From Microbacterium esteraromaticum (GTDB lineage: Bacteria; Actinomycetota; Actinomycetes; Actinomycetales; Microbacteriaceae): a DNA stretch of 64,000 nt. Each line of letters starts with the position of its first letter. Within the stretch, counting starts at the first letter, position 1. Below are positions 8,315-17,486 of this stretch, one piece after another. The translations under genes and the position numbers were made by a program. The DNA lies in assembly GCF_900163815.1 (NCBI RefSeq), contig NZ_FUKO01000012.1:1-64000 (forward strand), written 5' to 3'. The notes beneath the pieces are model-generated. The model was not told the DNA's origin and did no database searches. It worked only from the letters and a program-made list of their open reading frames with translations.

Positions 8315-9133
8315 GTGGCGGCAGTGGAAGTCGACGCGCAGCCTCAGGGGACCAAGCGCGATCGACGGATGTCTCTGGGTGGGCATCTGCGTGAGGCCCG
8401 AAACCGGCTGATCATCGCGGTGATCGGCCTCGCAGTGGGCATGGTGGTGGCGTTCATCGCGACGGATGCCATCATCGCGTTCATCACAGAGCCGATTCAC
8501 GTCCTCGATGCCAAGCACGGCACTGACTTCGCCAAGCTGATGTTCAGCACGGTCTCCGAAGCGTTCAACCTGCGTCTGCGAATCGCGTTCGCCATCGGGC
8601 TCCTGCTCTCGGCCCCTATCTGGCTCTGGCAGGTGTGGGCATTCATCATGCCCGGGCTCACGCGCAAAGAGATCAGCTACACGATCTGGTTCCTCGTTTC
8701 GGCGATTCCGCTGTTCTTCGCGGGCGTCTACGTCGCCATCATCGTCGCACCGCACGTCATCGAGGTGATGTCGAACTTCGTGCCGGAAAACGCGGTGAAC
8801 TACTTCAAGGCAGCCGAGTACTACGACTTCATCTTCAAGTTCGTGATCGTCATCGGTGTCTCGTTCGTCCTCCCGGTGTTCATGGTCGCGTTGAACCTCG
8901 CCGGAGTGATCACCGGACGTGCGATCGTGAAGGGCTGGCGGGTCGCAGTCCTGATCTCCGCGTTGTTCGCGGCGATCGCAACACCCGCCGCGGATATCTT
9001 CTCGATGCTCATGCTGGCCGGCATCCTCATCGTGCTCTATTTCGCTGCCGGACTCCTTTCGATGCTGTTCGATCGGCGCAAGCGCAAGCGCACCATCGCA
9101 GCCGGACTCGATCCTGACGTCAGCACCGCATGA
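8315..9133 (+). CDS. tatC: Sec-independent translocase protein TatC
   Basis: Receptor subunit of the Tat translocase, which binds twin-arginine signal peptides. The 272 residues show six hydrophobic segments. The family's N-terminal cytoplasmic signature appears as MSLGGHLREARNRL (residues 19-32), and a conserved FxxPIWLWQVWAFIMPGL-type segment follows. The GTG at 8315 comes 3 bp after tatA, so it is probably translationally coupled. In-frame ATG at M19 could be an alternative start. It overlaps the helicase gene by 4 bp. Confidence 0.95.
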   Translation: MAAVEVDAQPQGTKRDRRMSLGGHLREARNRLIIAVIGLAVGMVVAFIATDAIIAFITEPIHVLDAKHGTDFAKLMFSTVSEAFNLRLRIAFAIGLLLSAPIWLWQVWAFIMPGLTRKEISYTIWFLVSAIPLFFAGVYVAIIVAPHVIEVMSNFVPENAVNYFKAAEYYDFIFKFVIVIGVSFVLPVFMVALNLAGVITGRAIVKGWRVAVLISALFAAIATPAADIFSMLMLAGILIVLYFAAGLLSMLFDRRKRKRTIAAGLDPDVSTA

Positions 9134-11604
9134 CATCCCCCTCTGAGCGCTACTCCGCAGCGCGATCAGCGGCACAGCACCCTCAGACTCAGGTATTCGC
9201 GAATCAGCAGCGTTTCGACCTCGATCCCTTCCAGATCGAGGCCTGTCACGCACTGGAGCGTGGTCGAAGCGTCCTGTGCGCCGCACCGACGGGTGCGGGC
9301 AAGACCATCGTGGGGGAGTTCGCAATCCACCTGGCGATGCAGACGCCGAGGGACAAAGCGTTCTACACGACGCCGATGAAGGCGCTTTCGAACCAGAAGT
9401 TCCGCGAGCTGGTAGCCGTCTACGGGGCAGAGCATGTGGGCCTGCTCACCGGCGACACGAACATCAACGGCAATGCGCGGATCGTCGTGATGACCACGGA
9501 AGTGCTGCGGAACATGCTGTACGCCGACTCCGATGCGTTGCGCGATCTGCGTTATGTGGTCATGGACGAGGTGCACTACCTGGCAGACCGCTTTCGCGGC
9601 CCGGTCTGGGAAGAGGTGATTCTGCACCTGCCGCTGAGCGTGAGCCTGGTGGCGTTGAGCGCGACCGTCTCGAATGCTGAGGAATTCGGCGATTGGCTAG
9701 ACACCGTGCGCGGTGACACCGAGGTGATCGTCTCGGAGATCAGGCCTGTGCCGCTGGAGCAGCACGTTCTCGTACGAGATGACCTGCTGCCGCTGTTCGA
9801 TGATCGCGCAGGTGGCTCCACGACCCGGGTGAATCAGGAACTGCTCCGCATCCGACCGTTCGGCGGATCTCGCGAAGGCGATCATCGGCGGGGCCAGCAG
9901 CAGTCCGGTGGCCGCTACGGCGGCCGGCACGCGCAGCGTCGAGGTCGTGGCGGTGGGGCGCCGGTGCATTCGGGCGGCGGTCGGCGCATCGAACGCGTCG
10001 ACCGGCCGGCAGTCGTGCAGCTGCTCGAGCGCGCGAATCTTCTCCCCGCGATCTTCTTCATCTTCAGCCGGGTTGGATGCGACGCCGCCGTGCAACAGGT
10101 GCGCAGATCCGGCGTGCATCTGACCACCCAGGAGGAGCGCGAAGAGATTCGCGGCATCGTCGACGACCGCACTCGCTCGCTGCAGGATGATGAGCTCGAC
10201 GTCCTCGGCTTCTGGGAATGGCGTGAGAACCTCGAGCGCGGCGTAGCCGCGCACCACGCCGGCATGCTGCCCGCGTTCAAAGAGGTCGTCGAGGAGCTCT
10301 TCCAGCGCAAGCTCGTCAAGGCGGTGTTCGCCACCGAGACCCTCGCGCTGGGCATCAATATGCCGGCGCGCACCGTCGTGCTCGAGAAGATGGAGAAGTT
10401 CAACGGCGAGGCGCGGGTGCCGATCACCTCGGGGGAGTACACCCAGCTGACCGGCCGCGCAGGTCGTCGTGGCATCGACGTCGAAGGGCATGCGGTCGTG
10501 CAGTGGGTCGATGGCATGGACCCGCAGGCCGTGGCATCGCTGGCGTCACGGCGCACATATCCGCTGAACTCGAGCTTCCGGCCCACCTACAACATGGCGG
10601 TCAACCTGATCGACCGATTCGGACGGGCCAGGGCGCGCGAGATCCTCGAATCGTCGTTCGCGCAGTTCCAGGCCGATCGAGCAGTAGTCGGCCTCGCCCG
10701 CAAAGTCCGCGAGGCCGAAGAATCACTGCGCGGGTACTCCGATGCGATGACCTGCGAGAAGGGCGACTTTCTCGACTACGCCAGCATCCGCCGAGAGCTC
10801 AGCGACCTCGAGAAGAAGAACCGCAAGGATGCCGGCGGGCCGCGCGTCGCGCGAGAGAAGCGTCTGCGCAAGATCCAGACCCTGCGCACTCGCATGCAGC
10901 GGCACAGCTGTCACAGCTGCCCCGACCGCGAGGCGCACGCCCGCTGGGCAGAGCGCTACTACTCGCTGAAGCGCGACACCGATCGCATCCGCCGTCAGAT
11001 CGAGACCCGCACTGGCACAGTCGCGCGGATCTTCGACCGTGTCATCGAGGTGCTGCAGGTCGTCGACTATCTCGACGGCAGCGGTGACGACCTGGTGCTC
11101 ACCGAGGCTGGGCGCACCATGCGTCGCATCTACGGCGAGCGTGACCTTCTCGTCGCCGAGTCGCTTCGTCAAAACCTCTGGCGCAATCTCGACGCACCCT
11201 CGCTGGCTGCCATGGCGAGCTGCCTGGTCTACGAGCCGCGCCGTGACGAGCAGACCATGGGTGAGCGCGGTATGCCGCGAGGCGCTTTCCGGATCGCCTA
11301 CGACGCCACGATCCGGCTGTGGGCCGAACTCGATGAGCTCGAGCACGACTACTCGCTGCCGCGCAGCGAGCCACTGGCCCCGGGCCTCGCCGCGGCGATG
11401 CACTCGTGGGCGCGCGGCGGGTCGCTGGACAGGGTGCTGATCGACGCCGACATGGCCGCCGGTGACTTCGTGCGCTGGGCGAAGCAGACGATCGATCTGC
11501 TCGACCAGCTGTCGATCGTCGCAGAGGACGGCGATCTCGCGCGCACTGCACGGCGCTCGCTGGATGGCATCCGCCGCGGAATCGTCTCCTACACGACTGT
11601 CTGA
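9130..11604 (+). CDS. helY: HelY/Mtr4-like DEAD/DEAH-box RNA helicase
   Basis: An 824-residue superfamily 2 helicase of the Ski2/Mtr4 type, equivalent to mycobacterial HelY (Rv2092c), next to tatC as there. Walker A is APTGAGKT (residues 52-59) and Walker B is DEVH (146-149). The SAT motif is LSATVSN, and motif VI is TQLTGRAGRRGID. A Cys/His patch CHSCPDREAH lies in the C-terminal half. Residues about 240-292 form a Gly/Arg/Gln-rich stretch resembling an RGG linker. A role in RNA processing or decay is inferred from the family. Confidence 0.9.
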   Translation: MTSPSERYSAARSAAQHPQTQVFANQQRFDLDPFQIEACHALERGRSVLCAAPTGAGKTIVGEFAIHLAMQTPRDKAFYTTPMKALSNQKFRELVAVYGAEHVGLLTGDTNINGNARIVVMTTEVLRNMLYADSDALRDLRYVVMDEVHYLADRFRGPVWEEVILHLPLSVSLVALSATVSNAEEFGDWLDTVRGDTEVIVSEIRPVPLEQHVLVRDDLLPLFDDRAGGSTTRVNQELLRIRPFGGSREGDHRRGQQQSGGRYGGRHAQRRGRGGGAPVHSGGGRRIERVDRPAVVQLLERANLLPAIFFIFSRVGCDAAVQQVRRSGVHLTTQEEREEIRGIVDDRTRSLQDDELDVLGFWEWRENLERGVAAHHAGMLPAFKEVVEELFQRKLVKAVFATETLALGINMPARTVVLEKMEKFNGEARVPITSGEYTQLTGRAGRRGIDVEGHAVVQWVDGMDPQAVASLASRRTYPLNSSFRPTYNMAVNLIDRFGRARAREILESSFAQFQADRAVVGLARKVREAEESLRGYSDAMTCEKGDFLDYASIRRELSDLEKKNRKDAGGPRVAREKRLRKIQTLRTRMQRHSCHSCPDREAHARWAERYYSLKRDTDRIRRQIETRTGTVARIFDRVIEVLQVVDYLDGSGDDLVLTEAGRTMRRIYGERDLLVAESLRQNLWRNLDAPSLAAMASCLVYEPRRDEQTMGERGMPRGAFRIAYDATIRLWAELDELEHDYSLPRSEPLAPGLAAAMHSWARGGSLDRVLIDADMAAGDFVRWAKQTIDLLDQLSIVAEDGDLARTARRSLDGIRRGIVSYTTV

Positions 11605-11608
11605 CCTG

Positions 11609-13138
11609 ATGAAGAAGACGAAGAACGCCCCGGCTCTGCCGCGCCCGATGATGCCGCTCTGGGTGGCCACCTGGATGGCTGCGGCCGCCGGGTTGTCGAT
11701 GTACCTGGCGTTCCCCGCATTCAGCGCATGGCCACTCGCTTTTGTCGCCCTCGCACTGCTCCTGCTCGCATTGAACGGCCGCCGAGTCGGTGGCGCGATT
11801 CTCGTCTCCGCGATCTACGGGGTGGTGTTCTTCTTCCTGCTCGTGTCATGGACGTCGCGCTACCTCGGCCCGGTGCCCTGGGCGGCCCTGGCGACGCTCG
11901 AGGCGGCGCTCACCGCGGTGGCCCTCGTGCCGATCACGCTGGCGTATCGGTGGATGCCAAGAGTCTGGCCGAAGAGCCGCCTCATCGCGCTGCCGCTCAC
12001 CGTCGCGGCGTTGTGGACGATGCAGGAGCTGTTCGTCGGCAACTGGCCGTACGGCGGGTTCCCCTGGGCGCGCATGGGCATGACCCAATCCGAGGGGCCG
12101 TTCGCCGCGGTGGCATCCTGGGTCGGCGTGAGCGGGCTCAGCTTCTTGATGGTCGCCGTCGTCGCCCTGCTGATCGAAGTAGTCCGGTTGCGCACATGGC
12201 GGCGGCCTGCAGCGCTGATCGCTCCGGTCGCCGCCGTGCTGGTTCTGCTGTTCACGCCGCTGTTTCCCACCGCTGATGCCGGGAGCATGCGTATCGCAGC
12301 GGTGCAGGGCAATGGCACCACCGGCTATTTCGACAAGCGCGAGGAGTACGGGGTCATCACCGCCCAGATGGCGGCCACGGAGCCGCTGCACGGCGAAGAC
12401 ATCGACCTGATCGTGTGGCCAGAGGGCGGCGTCGACTACGACCCGTTCCAGGACTCATCGACGGCCCGGCGTCTGACGCGGGTCGTGACGAGCATGGATG
12501 CTCCGCTGCTGGCCAACACCGCGACCGAACGCGGCGACGACATCTTCAACACGTCGTTTCTGTGGACGGCAGAAGGCACGGCAACGCAGCTGCACGATAA
12601 GCGGCATCCCGTGCCATTCGGCGAATACGTTCCGGACCGCGCGTTCTTCAACCTGCTCGCTCCCGATCTGGTCGGACTGATCCAGCGCGAGTACACGCCC
12701 GGCTCGAACCCGCCGATCGTTCATGTCGGAGACGTGGGTGTCGGTCTCGCCATCTGCTTCGACGTGATCTATGACGAGGTCATCCGTGAAGGGGTGGAGG
12801 CTGGAGCACAGGTGCTCGTCTTCCAGACGAACAACGCCGATTTCCGCGGCACCGAAGAGAACCTGCAGCAACTCGCCTTCGCCCGGATGCGGGCGATCGA
12901 GACCGGGCGCAGCGTGGTCAACGTATCCACTGTCGGCACGAGCCAGATCATCCGTCCCGATGGCTCGACAGTGTCTTCCCTGGACGCAGATGAGGCCGGA
13001 GCGCTGCTCGACGATGTCGAACTGCGATCCGGCCTCACGGCGGGGATACTGCTGGGCCCGTGGGTGCAACTCGCGCTGCTGATCACCGGGCCTATGGTGC
13101 TGCTCGTCGCCGGCGCACTGAATCGACGGCAACGGTAG
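11609..13138 (+). CDS. lnt: Apolipoprotein N-acyltransferase Lnt
   Basis: Membrane enzyme that adds the third acyl chain to the N-terminal Cys of lipoproteins. The 509-residue protein has about eight membrane segments around an extracytoplasmic nitrilase-like domain. Its catalytic triad is visible: Glu in WPEGGVDYD, Lys in DKRHPVPFGEY and Cys in GLAICFDVIYDEV. The start ATG lies 4 bp after the helicase stop. It works after Lgt, whose gene is also in this window (40832-41851). It ends 1 bp from convergent rbpA. Confidence 0.93.
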   Translation: MKKTKNAPALPRPMMPLWVATWMAAAAGLSMYLAFPAFSAWPLAFVALALLLLALNGRRVGGAILVSAIYGVVFFFLLVSWTSRYLGPVPWAALATLEAALTAVALVPITLAYRWMPRVWPKSRLIALPLTVAALWTMQELFVGNWPYGGFPWARMGMTQSEGPFAAVASWVGVSGLSFLMVAVVALLIEVVRLRTWRRPAALIAPVAAVLVLLFTPLFPTADAGSMRIAAVQGNGTTGYFDKREEYGVITAQMAATEPLHGEDIDLIVWPEGGVDYDPFQDSSTARRLTRVVTSMDAPLLANTATERGDDIFNTSFLWTAEGTATQLHDKRHPVPFGEYVPDRAFFNLLAPDLVGLIQREYTPGSNPPIVHVGDVGVGLAICFDVIYDEVIREGVEAGAQVLVFQTNNADFRGTEENLQQLAFARMRAIETGRSVVNVSTVGTSQIIRPDGSTVSSLDADEAGALLDDVELRSGLTAGILLGPWVQLALLITGPMVLLVAGALNRRQR

Positions 13139-13139
13139 C

Positions 13140-13526
13140 TCAGGCGCCGACGCGCTCGCGCTTCGTCGGGTCTTCACCGGCGCCGCGGCGTGCGCGGACG
13201 TAGGCGAGACGGTCTGCGAGAAGCTCTTCGAGCTCCTCCACGCTGCGGCGTTCCAGCAGCATGTCCCACGGTGTGCGCACCGCCTTCTCGTCGGCGGTTT
13301 CGAGCTGAACCGAGGCACCATCGACCTGAAGCACTGCATCTGCACCGCAGCTGCGGCATTCCCAGGTCTGCGGCGGCTCGGCGTCGGCCGAGAACATCAG
13401 GGTCGTGTCGTGGCCGCACGTCTCGCATTTGTACAAAGTGGCGCGTCGTTCCATGAACACGACGCCCTCTTCGCTCTGAAGGCTCTGGGCACCCAGTCGG
13501 ATGCCGCGAAGGCTGCGATCTGCCAT
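13140..13526 (-). CDS. rbpA: RNA polymerase-binding protein RbpA
   Basis: Actinobacteria-specific transcription factor that binds the principal sigma factor and RNA polymerase and stabilises the open promoter complex. The 128-residue protein has a zinc-binding core with C34-x2-C37 and C57-x2-C60 (KCETCGHD and ECRSCGAD). The basic linker and sigma-interaction helix lie at the C-terminus (SVEELEELLADRLAYVRARR). The start is supported by GAGAGGA upstream. It is convergent with lnt. Confidence 0.96.
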   Translation of the reverse strand: MADRSLRGIRLGAQSLQSEEGVVFMERRATLYKCETCGHDTTLMFSADAEPPQTWECRSCGADAVLQVDGASVQLETADEKAVRTPWDMLLERRSVEELEELLADRLAYVRARRGAGEDPTKRERVGA

Positions 13527-13623
13527 TGTGTGGTCCTCTCGTCGCTGTCAGGTATAACGCGTGCGCCTGTGCGCTTCATCCACACTCCGGAGTTCCGCGC
13601 ATAACTCACAGCGGAATCCCAGG

Positions 13624-13641
13624 AAAAAAGTGTTTCACACG
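13624..13641 (-). terminator. Possible terminator after the GDPD gene
   Basis: On the minus strand a 4-bp stem GTGT/ACAC with a 3-nt loop is followed by six T. It begins 6 bases after the GDPD stop codon. The stem is short, so the call rests on position and the T tract. Confidence 0.45.
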
Positions 13642-13646
13642 GTGTA

Positions 13647-14423
13647 TCAGGGCCTGTCCAGTGTACGCAGTGCCACGTCAGCCCGATCAGTGATAATGCC
13701 GTTTGCTCCAGCGTCTCTCAGCCGGAGCATATCGGCCGTCTCGTTGACGGTCCAGACGTGCACTTCCACGCCGAACCGGTGAGCTGTGCGCACCAGTCGC
13801 GGTGTGAAGAGCCGCACTCCGCTGTGCTTCTCGGGGATCTGCACCGCGTCGATATCGCGCAGGACGCGGGCAGGGGAGAGGTGCAGAGCAGAGAGCACGC
13901 GCAGAGCCGCGATGATCGAGCGTCCACCCGATGTCGCCGGGCGGATGCTGGCACCGGCCCGCATCGTGGATGCCAGTGCAGCGCGCCGGCACCTGTCGTC
14001 GAAGCTCGACAGCAGCACGCGATGCGCGTGGGGTGCGACCAGCGCCCCGATCGGCTCGGCTGCGGCATCCGTCTTCACATCGATGTTGAACCGGGCGTTG
14101 GGAAACGCATCCAGCGCCTCACCGATCGTGAGCAGGCCACCATAGTCGGCGAACAGGCGCCGGAGTTCGAGTGTGCGCACCTCGCTGACGGCACGGGCAT
14201 CGCCGAACAGTCGCTGCAGCGTCTCGTCGTGGAAGAGCACGATATCGCCATCGGCGGTCACCTGGCAGTCGGACTCGATGTATTCGGCACCGGCGGCATC
14301 GGCGGCGGCGAAGGCCGCCGCGGTGTTCTCCCAGATGGACGAATCCTCACCCGGTGCGGATGCCAGTCCGCGGTGGGCGAGGACTCGAGGATGGGCGGTT
14401 CCGGCGAGGTACGGGTGCGTCAC
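13647..14423 (-). CDS. Glycerophosphodiester phosphodiesterase (GDPD family)
   Basis: Hydrolyses glycerophosphodiesters to glycerol 3-phosphate and an alcohol. The 258-residue TIM-barrel protein carries the HRG...ENT motif at the N-terminus (LAHRGLAS, WENTAAAF). The metal ligands are in YIESDCQVT, and the catalytic His is in LFHDETLQRLFG. No signal peptide is present, so it is cytoplasmic. The GTG start overlaps the qmcA stop by 4 bp (GTGA), making it the last gene of a three-gene unit with nfeD and qmcA. Confidence 0.9.
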   Translation of the reverse strand: MTHPYLAGTAHPRVLAHRGLASAPGEDSSIWENTAAAFAAADAAGAEYIESDCQVTADGDIVLFHDETLQRLFGDARAVSEVRTLELRRLFADYGGLLTIGEALDAFPNARFNIDVKTDAAAEPIGALVAPHAHRVLLSSFDDRCRRAALASTMRAGASIRPATSGGRSIIAALRVLSALHLSPARVLRDIDAVQIPEKHSGVRLFTPRLVRTAHRFGVEVHVWTVNETADMLRLRDAGANGIITDRADVALRTLDRP

Positions 14424-15352
14424 GCGCCAGGGTACTTGTCGACGCCAACGGACCCGTCACCCTTGGGGGTGAACGCTGTGCCGATGCCCTTGAGCGCCTC
14501 GGTGAGTTCGCTGGGGATGATCCACAACTTGCTCGATGCGCTCTCGCTGATCTTCGGCAGCATCTGCAGGTATTGGTAGGCGAGGAGCTTGTCATCGGGC
14601 TGACCCTGGTGGATCGCGCTGAAGACGTTCTGAATCGCCTCTGCTTCGCCCTGTGCACGCAGCACAGCCGCTTGCTTATCGCCCTCGGCGCGCAGGATCG
14701 CGCCCTGGCGCTGCCCTTCGGCTTCGAGGATCTGCGACTGCTTCGAGCCCTCAGCCGTGAGAATCGCAGCGCGTCGATCGCGCTCGGCGCGCATCTGCTT
14801 CTCCATGGAGTCCTGGATGGAGACCGGCGGATCGATCGCCTTCAGCTCGACGCGCGAGACGCGAATGCCCCATTTGCCGGTGGCCTCATCCAGAACGACC
14901 CGCAGCTGCCCATTGATCTCGTCACGACTGGTGAGCGCCTCTTCGAGGTTCAGACCGCCGACGACGTTTCGCAGCGTCGTCGTGGTCAACTGCTCGACGG
15001 CACCCAGGTAGTTCGCGATCTCGTACGTCGCGGCCCTGGCATCCGTCACTTGGAAGTACACGACGGTGTCGATGGAGACCACGAGGTTGTCCTCGGTGAT
15101 CACCGGTTGCGGAGGGAATGAGACGACCTGCTCGCGCATGTCCAGCAGGGGCCGAAGTCGGTCGATGAACGGCACCAGGATGTTCAGACCGGGTTGCAGA
15201 GTCTTGTGGTACCTGCCCAGGCGTTCGACGATGCCGGCGGTCGCCTGCGGAATGATGCGGATGGCGCGGGCCAGGGTGACCAGCACGAAGATGATGACGG
15301 CGATCGCCAGGATCCAGGCGATCGCGGTGGGAATGAACGAGGCGTCGTTCAT
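14420..15352 (-). CDS. SPFH/stomatin-domain membrane protein (QmcA-like)
   Basis: A 310-residue membrane-anchored prohibitin/stomatin-like scaffold protein. One N-terminal hydrophobic helix (about residues 8-28) is followed by the SPFH domain (GIVERLGRYHKTLQPGLN). A long Glu/Ala/Gln-rich coiled coil follows (ILEAEGQRQGAILRAEGD). Such proteins form oligomeric membrane microdomains and usually pair with NfeD, as here (nfeD lies 8 bp upstream). The start is ATG. Confidence 0.9.
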   Translation of the reverse strand: MNDASFIPTAIAWILAIAVIIFVLVTLARAIRIIPQATAGIVERLGRYHKTLQPGLNILVPFIDRLRPLLDMREQVVSFPPQPVITEDNLVVSIDTVVYFQVTDARAATYEIANYLGAVEQLTTTTLRNVVGGLNLEEALTSRDEINGQLRVVLDEATGKWGIRVSRVELKAIDPPVSIQDSMEKQMRAERDRRAAILTAEGSKQSQILEAEGQRQGAILRAEGDKQAAVLRAQGEAEAIQNVFSAIHQGQPDDKLLAYQYLQMLPKISESASSKLWIIPSELTEALKGIGTAFTPKGDGSVGVDKYPGA

Positions 15353-15360
15353 CAGTGCTC

Positions 15361-15834
15361 CTATTCGGTCACGGGACGGACGATGGCGGTAGCGCCGCTG
15401 ATCTCGGAGACCGCGACGCGGCTGCCTTCGAAGATCGGCGTGCCATCAGCGCTGCGGGCGGTCCAGGTATCGCCGTTGCTGAGCTTGACCTGACCGGTGA
15501 CCTGGGTGATGTCGTGCAGAGCGATGCCGCGCAGGTCGATAAGGGCGGCGACGTTGGATTTCGTCGGGTCCTCGCCGCGGCGCAGCCGGTGCAGCAGCGG
15601 CGGGCGCAGGAAGAGAATGAAAGCGGCCGCGGCGACGGCGGCGATGATGACCTGCGCCCAGATAGGCACGCCGACGAGATCGGTGACCAAGCCGACGACG
15701 CTGCCGAATGCCAGCATCAGGAAGGTGAAGTCGAGGGTCAGCATCTCGATGACCAGGAACAGGGCGATCAGCACCAACCAGCCGATCCAGGCCCAATCTT
15801 CGATGCCTGCAAGCGATGTCGCAAAACCGTCCAT
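15361..15834 (-). CDS. NfeD-family membrane protein
   Basis: A 157-residue protein with about three N-terminal membrane helices and a C-terminal OB-fold domain containing the ALIDLRGIALHDI segment typical of short NfeD proteins. It is the usual partner of SPFH proteins. The ATG at 15834 is chosen because AGGAGG lies five bases upstream. An in-frame TTG at 15852 lies upstream of that ribosome site and would not use it. Confidence 0.88.
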   Translation of the reverse strand: MDGFATSLAGIEDWAWIGWLVLIALFLVIEMLTLDFTFLMLAFGSVVGLVTDLVGVPIWAQVIIAAVAAAAFILFLRPPLLHRLRRGEDPTKSNVAALIDLRGIALHDITQVTGQVKLSNGDTWTARSADGTPIFEGSRVAVSEISGATAIVRPVTE

Positions 15835-15947
15835 GCCGCCTCCTGTGGTCAACGTATCACGCAGCGATCCGCCCGGTCAGGGGCGGTTGCCGATGTAGGG
15901 TGGGGTGTCGCCGACCGTGCGATCCCCGAGCACTACGAGGAATCGAT

Positions 15948-16712
15948 ATGACCCAGATCCTTCCGGCCGGATCCCTTGACGGGAAGGTGGCGCTCGTCAC
16001 CGGCTCGTCACGAGGGATCGGCGCTGACACGATCCGCTACTTCGCCGAAGCCGGCGCTGATGTCGTGATCAACTTCCGCAACAAGGCCCCCCGCGCTGAG
16101 AAGCTCGCGAACGAGCTACGGGCACTCGGACGCCGTGTGCTCGTTGTAGGGGCCGATCTGACCGATCCCGACTCCGTCTCCGCGATGTTCCAGAGCGTGC
16201 GTGAGGAGTTCGGTCGGCTCGACATTCTTGTTCTCAATGCCTCCGGCGGCATGGAGTCTGGAATGGCAGAGGACTACGCCCTCAAGCTCAACCGTGACGC
16301 GCAGGTGAATGTGCTGCAGGCGGCGGAGCCGCTGATGGGTGATGGCGCACGGATCGTGTTCGTCACCAGCCACCAGGCGCACTTCATCCGCACCACACCG
16401 ACAATGCCCGAATACGAACCGGTGGCGAAGTCCAAGCGCGCCGGCGAAGATGCGTTGCGCGAGCTCATCCCCGGCCTTGCAGCCAAGGGCATCGGCTTAA
16501 CGGTCGTCTCGGGCGACATGATCGAGGGCACGATCACTGCGACTCTGCTCGAGCGGGCCAACCCCGGCGCGATCGCCGGACGTCGCGAGTCTGCCGGCAA
16601 GCTCTACAACGTCTCGGAATTCGCCGCCGAGGTGGCTCAGGCCGCGGTCGACCCGGTGCCCGCTGACAACACACGACTGACGGGCGATACCTCGGACTTC
16701 GCTTCCAAGTAG
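15948..16712 (+). CDS. SDR-family oxidoreductase, atypical active site
   Basis: A 254-residue short-chain dehydrogenase/reductase with the Rossmann cofactor motif TGSSRGIG (residues 18-25) and the NAG-like motif NASGG (97-101). The catalytic Ser equivalent is S141. The usual YxxxK is replaced: alignment with the classical pattern puts Val159 at the Tyr position before K163, with a Tyr three residues earlier (Y156). The family normally reduces ketones or oxidises alcohols with NAD(P); activity here is uncertain. It is preceded by GAGGAA and stands alone before a long perfect palindrome. Confidence 0.83.
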   Translation: MTQILPAGSLDGKVALVTGSSRGIGADTIRYFAEAGADVVINFRNKAPRAEKLANELRALGRRVLVVGADLTDPDSVSAMFQSVREEFGRLDILVLNASGGMESGMAEDYALKLNRDAQVNVLQAAEPLMGDGARIVFVTSHQAHFIRTTPTMPEYEPVAKSKRAGEDALRELIPGLAAKGIGLTVVSGDMIEGTITATLLERANPGAIAGRRESAGKLYNVSEFAAEVAQAAVDPVPADNTRLTGDTSDFASK

Positions 16713-16720
16713 CTTCTCGC

Positions 16721-16762
16721 ACAGAAGGAGGCGGTACCGATATCGGTACCGCCTCCTTCTGT
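16721..16762. terminator. Perfect 42-bp palindrome between convergent genes
   Basis: Arms of 21 bases (ACAGAAGGAGGCGGTACCGA plus one base) are exact inverted copies with no spacer. It lies 8 bp after the SDR stop and 14 bp before the end of the HdeD-like gene on the other strand. It is likely a bidirectional terminator, though it has no T tract. The arms contain AAGGAGG and its complement. Confidence 0.75.
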
Positions 16763-16776
16763 GTTCGCCACAGATG

Positions 16777-17355
16777 TCAGACGTGAGCAGCTGCCGTCGC
16801 GGCATCCTTGTTCATCGTGATCGCACGGACGATCTGCATCGCTCCGAGCACGACCAGCGAGATACCCAGGATCATCCAGAGCAGGGCTGCGGCATACAGC
16901 GGCGAGAACAGGACGACGATGCCGGCGACGATGCTCAACAGGGCGTAGAGCAGAGTCCAGACTTTAGTCGCGTTGTGCCCGAGGAGGCTCAATGACACGA
17001 CGCCGTCGACGATCCAGCTGACGCCGATGAAGATCGCGACGATGATGGCCAGCGTGACCGTTGCAGCCGTGAGGTTCGCGAAAGCGATGATGCCCGCGGC
17101 GATGTAGAGCAGACCCAGGACGATGTGGCCGATGCGGGACCAGCCGCCGCCCTTACCGGAGAAGATGGCAAGCCCCAGGTAGACGAGGCCGCCGATGATG
17201 AGGTAGGTCGCGAAGATGCCGGTGACGATCACGGCGGACTTTCCGGGCCAGATCAGCAGAACCAACCCAGCGATCAGTGCGATGGCCCCCGAAAGTCCGA
17301 GAAAGATCCTCACGGAACGCAGAAAACCCGGGACAGCAGAAGGAACGGCGGTCAT
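16777..17355 (-). CDS. HdeD-family (DUF308) membrane protein
   Basis: A 192-residue protein with six hydrophobic helices in three similar pairs, the layout of the HdeD/DUF308 acid-resistance membrane family. Helix pairs carry short G-rich segments such as IIGGLVYLGLAI and YIAAGIIAFA. The biochemical role is not established in actinobacteria. The start ATG at 17355 has AAAGGA seven bases upstream. Longer in-frame starts upstream are rejected because they lack such a site and add non-hydrophobic residues. It is divergent from the UvrA-like gene. Confidence 0.85.
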   Translation of the reverse strand: MTAVPSAVPGFLRSVRIFLGLSGAIALIAGLVLLIWPGKSAVIVTGIFATYLIIGGLVYLGLAIFSGKGGGWSRIGHIVLGLLYIAAGIIAFANLTAATVTLAIIVAIFIGVSWIVDGVVSLSLLGHNATKVWTLLYALLSIVAGIVVLFSPLYAAALLWMILGISLVVLGAMQIVRAITMNKDAATAAAHV

Positions 17356-17486
17356 AATGGTCCTTTCGGAGATGACATGCAAGGTAGTGCTCACAGTAGT
17401 GCTCATATGCGCTGGCGCGTAAGGGCCGCCGAGTCGCAGGGAACGAACTGACAGCATCCGCACTTCTTGAGCACGAGGGAACCGCA

